From Enterobacterales bacterium CwR94 (GTDB lineage: Bacteria; Pseudomonadota; Gammaproteobacteria; Enterobacterales; Enterobacteriaceae): a DNA stretch of 64,000 nt. The notes under the pieces were generated by a model. That model saw only the letters and a program-made list of their open reading frames with translations. It was not told the origin of the DNA and did no database searches. Shown here piece by piece: positions 61,175 to 64,000 of this stretch (positions are counted from its first letter, which is position 1; every line of letters starts with the position of its first letter). Both the position numbers and the translations under genes were made by a program. Location of the stretch: contig KZ478059.1 in NCBI GenBank assembly GCA_002837195.1, positions 682,001 through 746,000 on the forward strand, read 5' to 3'.

Positions 61175-62068
61175 TTAACCGCGAATCAATGGTAATAATT
61201 CATCCATTTTTTTTTCTACCGCGAGCTTCCCCGCTGCGATCGCCTCGTCGGCGCGATGAAAATCTAACGTTGAAATCTGTGGGCAATAAGGTTGAATCAA
61301 CACATCCGGTGGATCGCCAGCCATACGATGGCGCTTAAGACGGTTTTCCAGAACCTGAATGGAGGTCGACATAATTTGCATCGCACCCGGCGTCACGTAC
61401 TCGCGCTTGGGTGCCAACTGTGTCAGACGCTGCTTTATTCTGCCTCGCCAGTCGGTTGCGGGTTCAGGCAACGCCTCTTGTGGTGTGACAGATAACATAT
61501 CTTGCTGCATAAGATGTGCATCATGTTGTAAATCAACGGCAATCACAATATCAGCGCCCAATGCACGGGTCAGCGAGACCGGCACCGGATTAACCACTGC
61601 TCCATCCACCAACCAATAACCATTGTGACGAATGGCGGGCAACAGTCCGGGCATACTGCAGGAAGCACGGATGGCCATATGCAGATCGCCTTCGGTGAGC
61701 CACAGCTCTCGCCCCGTACTTAAATTGGTCGTGACCGCGCCAAAACGATGTTGGCATGCCTGAATATCGGTTTCTGTGATTATGCTTCGGACGTGATTAA
61801 AGACACGCTCACCGCGCAGTAATCCTCCACGACGCCAGGAGAGGTCCATTAAACGTAACACATCCCAATAGCTGAAAGAGCGAACCCACTTTTCCATGAC
61901 ACCCAGGCGATGCGTTGCCCACGCCCCACCCACTAACGCGCCAACAGAACTGCCAGCAACAACATCGGCTTTGATTCCAGCGCGTTCCAGCGCTTTGATC
62001 ACGCCAATATGCGCCCATCCTTTTGCCGCCCCTGCGCCAAGCGCAAGCCCGATGCGTATTTCTCTCAT
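61175..62068 (-). CDS. rssA: Patatin-like phospholipase family protein RssA
   Basis: The 297-residue protein has the patatin oxyanion loop GLALGAGAAKGWAHIG, nucleophile serine in AGSSVGALVGG and catalytic Asp in VDGAVVNPVP. It is encoded before rssB as in E. coli, with a 94-base gap. The physiological substrate is unknown. Confidence 0.96.
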   Translation of the reverse strand: MREIRIGLALGAGAAKGWAHIGVIKALERAGIKADVVAGSSVGALVGGAWATHRLGVMEKWVRSFSYWDVLRLMDLSWRRGGLLRGERVFNHVRSIITETDIQACQHRFGAVTTNLSTGRELWLTEGDLHMAIRASCSMPGLLPAIRHNGYWLVDGAVVNPVPVSLTRALGADIVIAVDLQHDAHLMQQDMLSVTPQEALPEPATDWRGRIKQRLTQLAPKREYVTPGAMQIMSTSIQVLENRLKRHRMAGDPPDVLIQPYCPQISTLDFHRADEAIAAGKLAVEKKMDELLPLIRG

Positions 62069-62161
62069 TCAACCTCTGGTGACAAGGCACGTTTTCAATG
62101 ACGTTAAGACCTGCTCTCAGGTAACATAGCGCCCTCTTTTTTATCTTGTATCGGAGTCACC

Positions 62162-62620
62162 GTGAGCGATCAGTGTCCGTGTTGCAGCGGGTTGCAGTAT
62201 AGCCTATGTTGCCAACCCTTTCTCAGCGGCGCAGCCCATGCTAAGACGCCAGAAAAGTTGATGCGTTCGCGCTACAGTGCCTGGGCCACTCAAAATGCTG
62301 ACTATTTACTGGACACCTGGCACCCAAGCTGCAACACGCAGGATGCACGTGCCAGTATGGAAGCCAGTTTCTCCAGTACTCAATGGCTCTCTCTTAATGT
62401 AATCAGTCATGAGGCTGGCCGCCACGAAAAAGAGGGTTTTGTCACCTTTTTTGCGGCTTATCTCGAAAACCAGCGACGTGGGGCGATTCACGAACGTTCA
62501 CGCTTTCTTCGCGAGGGAGAACGCTGGTACTATATTGACGGAACGCTTCCCCAAACGGGACGCAATGATGCATGTCCGTGTGGATCAGGCAAAAAATATA
62601 AGAAGTGCTGCGCGTCCTAA
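62162..62620 (+). CDS. ychJ: SEC-C motif protein YchJ
   Basis: The 152-residue protein begins with GTG after GGAG and has two Cys-rich SEC-C motifs, [13 protein letters not shown] at the N-terminus and [13 protein letters not shown] at the end, expected to bind zinc, flanking an NTF2-like core. Function is unknown. It sits divergent from rssA and before purU. Confidence 0.95.
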   Translation: MSDQCPCCSGLQYSLCCQPFLSGAAHAKTPEKLMRSRYSAWATQNADYLLDTWHPSCNTQDARASMEASFSSTQWLSLNVISHEAGRHEKEGFVTFFAAYLENQRRGAIHERSRFLREGERWYYIDGTLPQTGRNDACPCGSGKKYKKCCAS

Positions 62621-62671
62621 TACTGCGCCCCTATTCATCCCGTAATTCGTTAGACAGGATCCCAACAGCTC

Positions 62672-63520
62672 ATGCAAGCGCAAACACTGCAACGTAAGGT
62701 ATTAAGGACTATCTGCCCTGATGCCAAAGGCCTTATCGCCAAAATCACTAACATCTGCTACAAGCACGAACTGAATATCGTGCAGAACAATGAATTCGTT
62801 GATCATCGGACGGGACGCTTTTTTATGCGTACTGAACTGGAAGGGATTTTTAACGATGCCACGCTGTTAGCCGATTTAGACAGTGCATTACCAGCGGGGT
62901 CTGTCCGTGAGTTACAGCCTGCAGGACGCCGTCGCGTCGTGATTTTAGTGACTAAAGAGGCGCATTGCCTCGGCGATCTGTTGATGAAGAGCGCCTACGG
63001 TGGTTTGGACGTCGAAATTGCCGCTGTAATTGGTAACCACGATACGTTGCAGACTCTGGTGGAGCGTTTTGATATTCCTTTCGTGCTGGTTAGTCATGAG
63101 GGATTAACCCGCGAAGAGCACGACAATCAGATGGCTGCGGAGATTGACCGCTATCAGCCTGATTACGTGGTTCTGGCAAAATACATGCGCGTATTAACAC
63201 CGGCTTTTGTCCAGCGCTATCCAAACCAGATTATCAATATCCATCACTCGTTCCTGCCGGCCTTTATTGGCGCACGCCCTTATCATCAGGCTTACGAGCG
63301 AGGTGTCAAAATCATCGGCGCCACGGCGCACTACGTAAATGACAACCTCGATGAAGGTCCCATCATCATGCAGGACGTTATCAACGTTGATCACAACTAC
63401 AGTGCTGATGACATGATGCGTGCAGGCCGAGACGTCGAGAAAAATGTGCTCAGTCGTGCACTGTATCAGGTACTGGCTCAACGCGTATTTGTTTACGGTA
63501 ACCGCACCATTATTCTGTAA
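62672..63520 (+). CDS. purU: Formyltetrahydrofolate deformylase
   Basis: PurU hydrolyses 10-formyl-THF to formate and THF, supplying formate to PurT. The 282-residue protein (E. coli 280) has an N-terminal ACT domain (about 8-85) and a formyltransferase-like domain with NIHHSFLPAF, GARPYHQA and the catalytic Asp in NDNLDEGPIIMQD. It lies next to the tRNA-Tyr pair, as in E. coli. Confidence 0.97.
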   Translation: MQAQTLQRKVLRTICPDAKGLIAKITNICYKHELNIVQNNEFVDHRTGRFFMRTELEGIFNDATLLADLDSALPAGSVRELQPAGRRRVVILVTKEAHCLGDLLMKSAYGGLDVEIAAVIGNHDTLQTLVERFDIPFVLVSHEGLTREEHDNQMAAEIDRYQPDYVVLAKYMRVLTPAFVQRYPNQIINIHHSFLPAFIGARPYHQAYERGVKIIGATAHYVNDNLDEGPIIMQDVINVDHNYSADDMMRAGRDVEKNVLSRALYQVLAQRVFVYGNRTIIL

Positions 63521-63586
63521 ATCGTTCATCTGAAAAGCACTGTGCTTTAAAAATCAGCAAACACACTCTTGTTGGATATTCAGTGC

Positions 63587-63614
63587 TTTACAGTGGCGCA
63601 TCATTTGTTATGAT
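63587..63614 (+). promoter_or_regulatory. tRNA-Tyr operon promoter
   Basis: -35 TTTACA (63587-63592) and -10 TATGAT (63609-63614) with a 16-base spacer and a GC-rich discriminator (GCGCCGCGC) closely follow the E. coli tyrT promoter, a classic stringently controlled promoter. Confidence 0.88.
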
Positions 63615-63640
63615 GCGCCGCGCTTAAAGGCAAGGCCAGT

Positions 63641-63725
<85 letters not shown>

Positions 63726-63770
63726 TCGCCTCTTCCTTTAGCAGCACACGATCAAAGCAATTCAAAATCT

Positions 63771-63855
<85 letters not shown>

Positions 63856-64000
63856 TCCTTCATACTGCAATACACTTTCCAGCGTCATCCCTTTTGCATA
63901 TTGCTGTGCAGGAGAAGGTCGAGAACCTTCGACAAGGTTCGAGTCGAGCGCAAGCGAGACAGCGTTGCCATAGGCAACGACCCGCAGGGCAAGGTGCGTA
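63856..64000 (+). other. Structured sequence after the tRNA-Tyr pair
   Basis: The stretch contains GAAGGT-CGAGA-ACCTTC (63914-63930), the competing GAACCTT-CGAC-AAGGTTC (63923-63940) and GTTGCC-ATA-GGCAAC (63964-63978). GGTTCGAGTC resembles the tRNA-Tyr T arm (GGTTCGAATC). It may correspond to the rtT-type repeats known downstream of E. coli tyrT, but the window ends here. Confidence 0.4.

Overview
This window is a stretch of an enterobacterial chromosome, most likely from the family Erwiniaceae (Pantoea, Erwinia, Mixta or a close relative). The gene order from rnb through osmB, pyrF, ribA, acnA, cysB, topA, btuR, trp, ompW, tonB, cls, opp, adhE, tdk, hns, galU, rssB and purU to a tandem tRNA-Tyr pair follows the arrangement I know from Escherichia coli. 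Most proteins are full length and easy to recognise. Features that differ from E. coli are a split trpG/trpD pair, an rpfF gene next to the PAS-GGDEF-EAL gene, an ugd plus UDP-glucuronate epimerase pair between hns and galU, and several lineage-specific insertions. The species cannot be named from the sequence alone. No prophage, insertion sequence, integron, CRISPR array or plasmid gene was found.

Layout. 1-3036: a LysR-type regulator cut by the window edge, divergent from a YdeP-family molybdoenzyme. 3138-7573: rnb, then a CstA-type transporter with its small YbdD-like partner. 7720-10578: the convergent rpfR/rpfF pair, a diffusible signal factor (DSF) sensing module coupled to cyclic-di-GMP. 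10757-16510: an orphan araD, osmB, then yciH-pyrF, lapA-lapB, pgpB and ribA. 16547-24247: acnA, three very small genes (two of them ymiC-like and ymiA), cysB and topA. 24640-31203: yciN, sohB, yciK-btuR, rluB, an orphan trypsin-like lipoprotein, yciO-rnm. 31275-38037: the complete trp operon with operator, leader peptide and attenuator. 38180-44768: a BON lipoprotein, ompW, yciC, yciB, yciA, tonB, yciI, yciY, clsA, yciU. 44800-50379: oppABCDF. 51076-56449: marC-family gene, adhE, tdk, hns. 56580-59876: galU, ugd and a UDP-glucuronate 4-epimerase. 60067-63520: rssB, rssA, ychJ, purU. 63641-63855: two identical tRNA-Tyr genes.

How the parts work together. RpfF should make a cis-2-unsaturated fatty acid signal and RpfR should sense it and change c-di-GMP; the rpfF leader can fold into a long stem that pairs with its own ribosome binding site. 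GalU, Ugd and the epimerase form a straight route from glucose-1-phosphate to UDP-galacturonate for surface polysaccharide. Perfect FNR boxes lie upstream of adhE and ompW, which suggests shared anaerobic control. CysB, the trp attenuator, the oligopeptide permease and the tRNA-Tyr pair are ordinary housekeeping functions. The most interesting material is the rpf module and its leader, the trypsin-like lipoprotein, the small-ORF cluster upstream of acnA and the structured sequence after the tRNAs.
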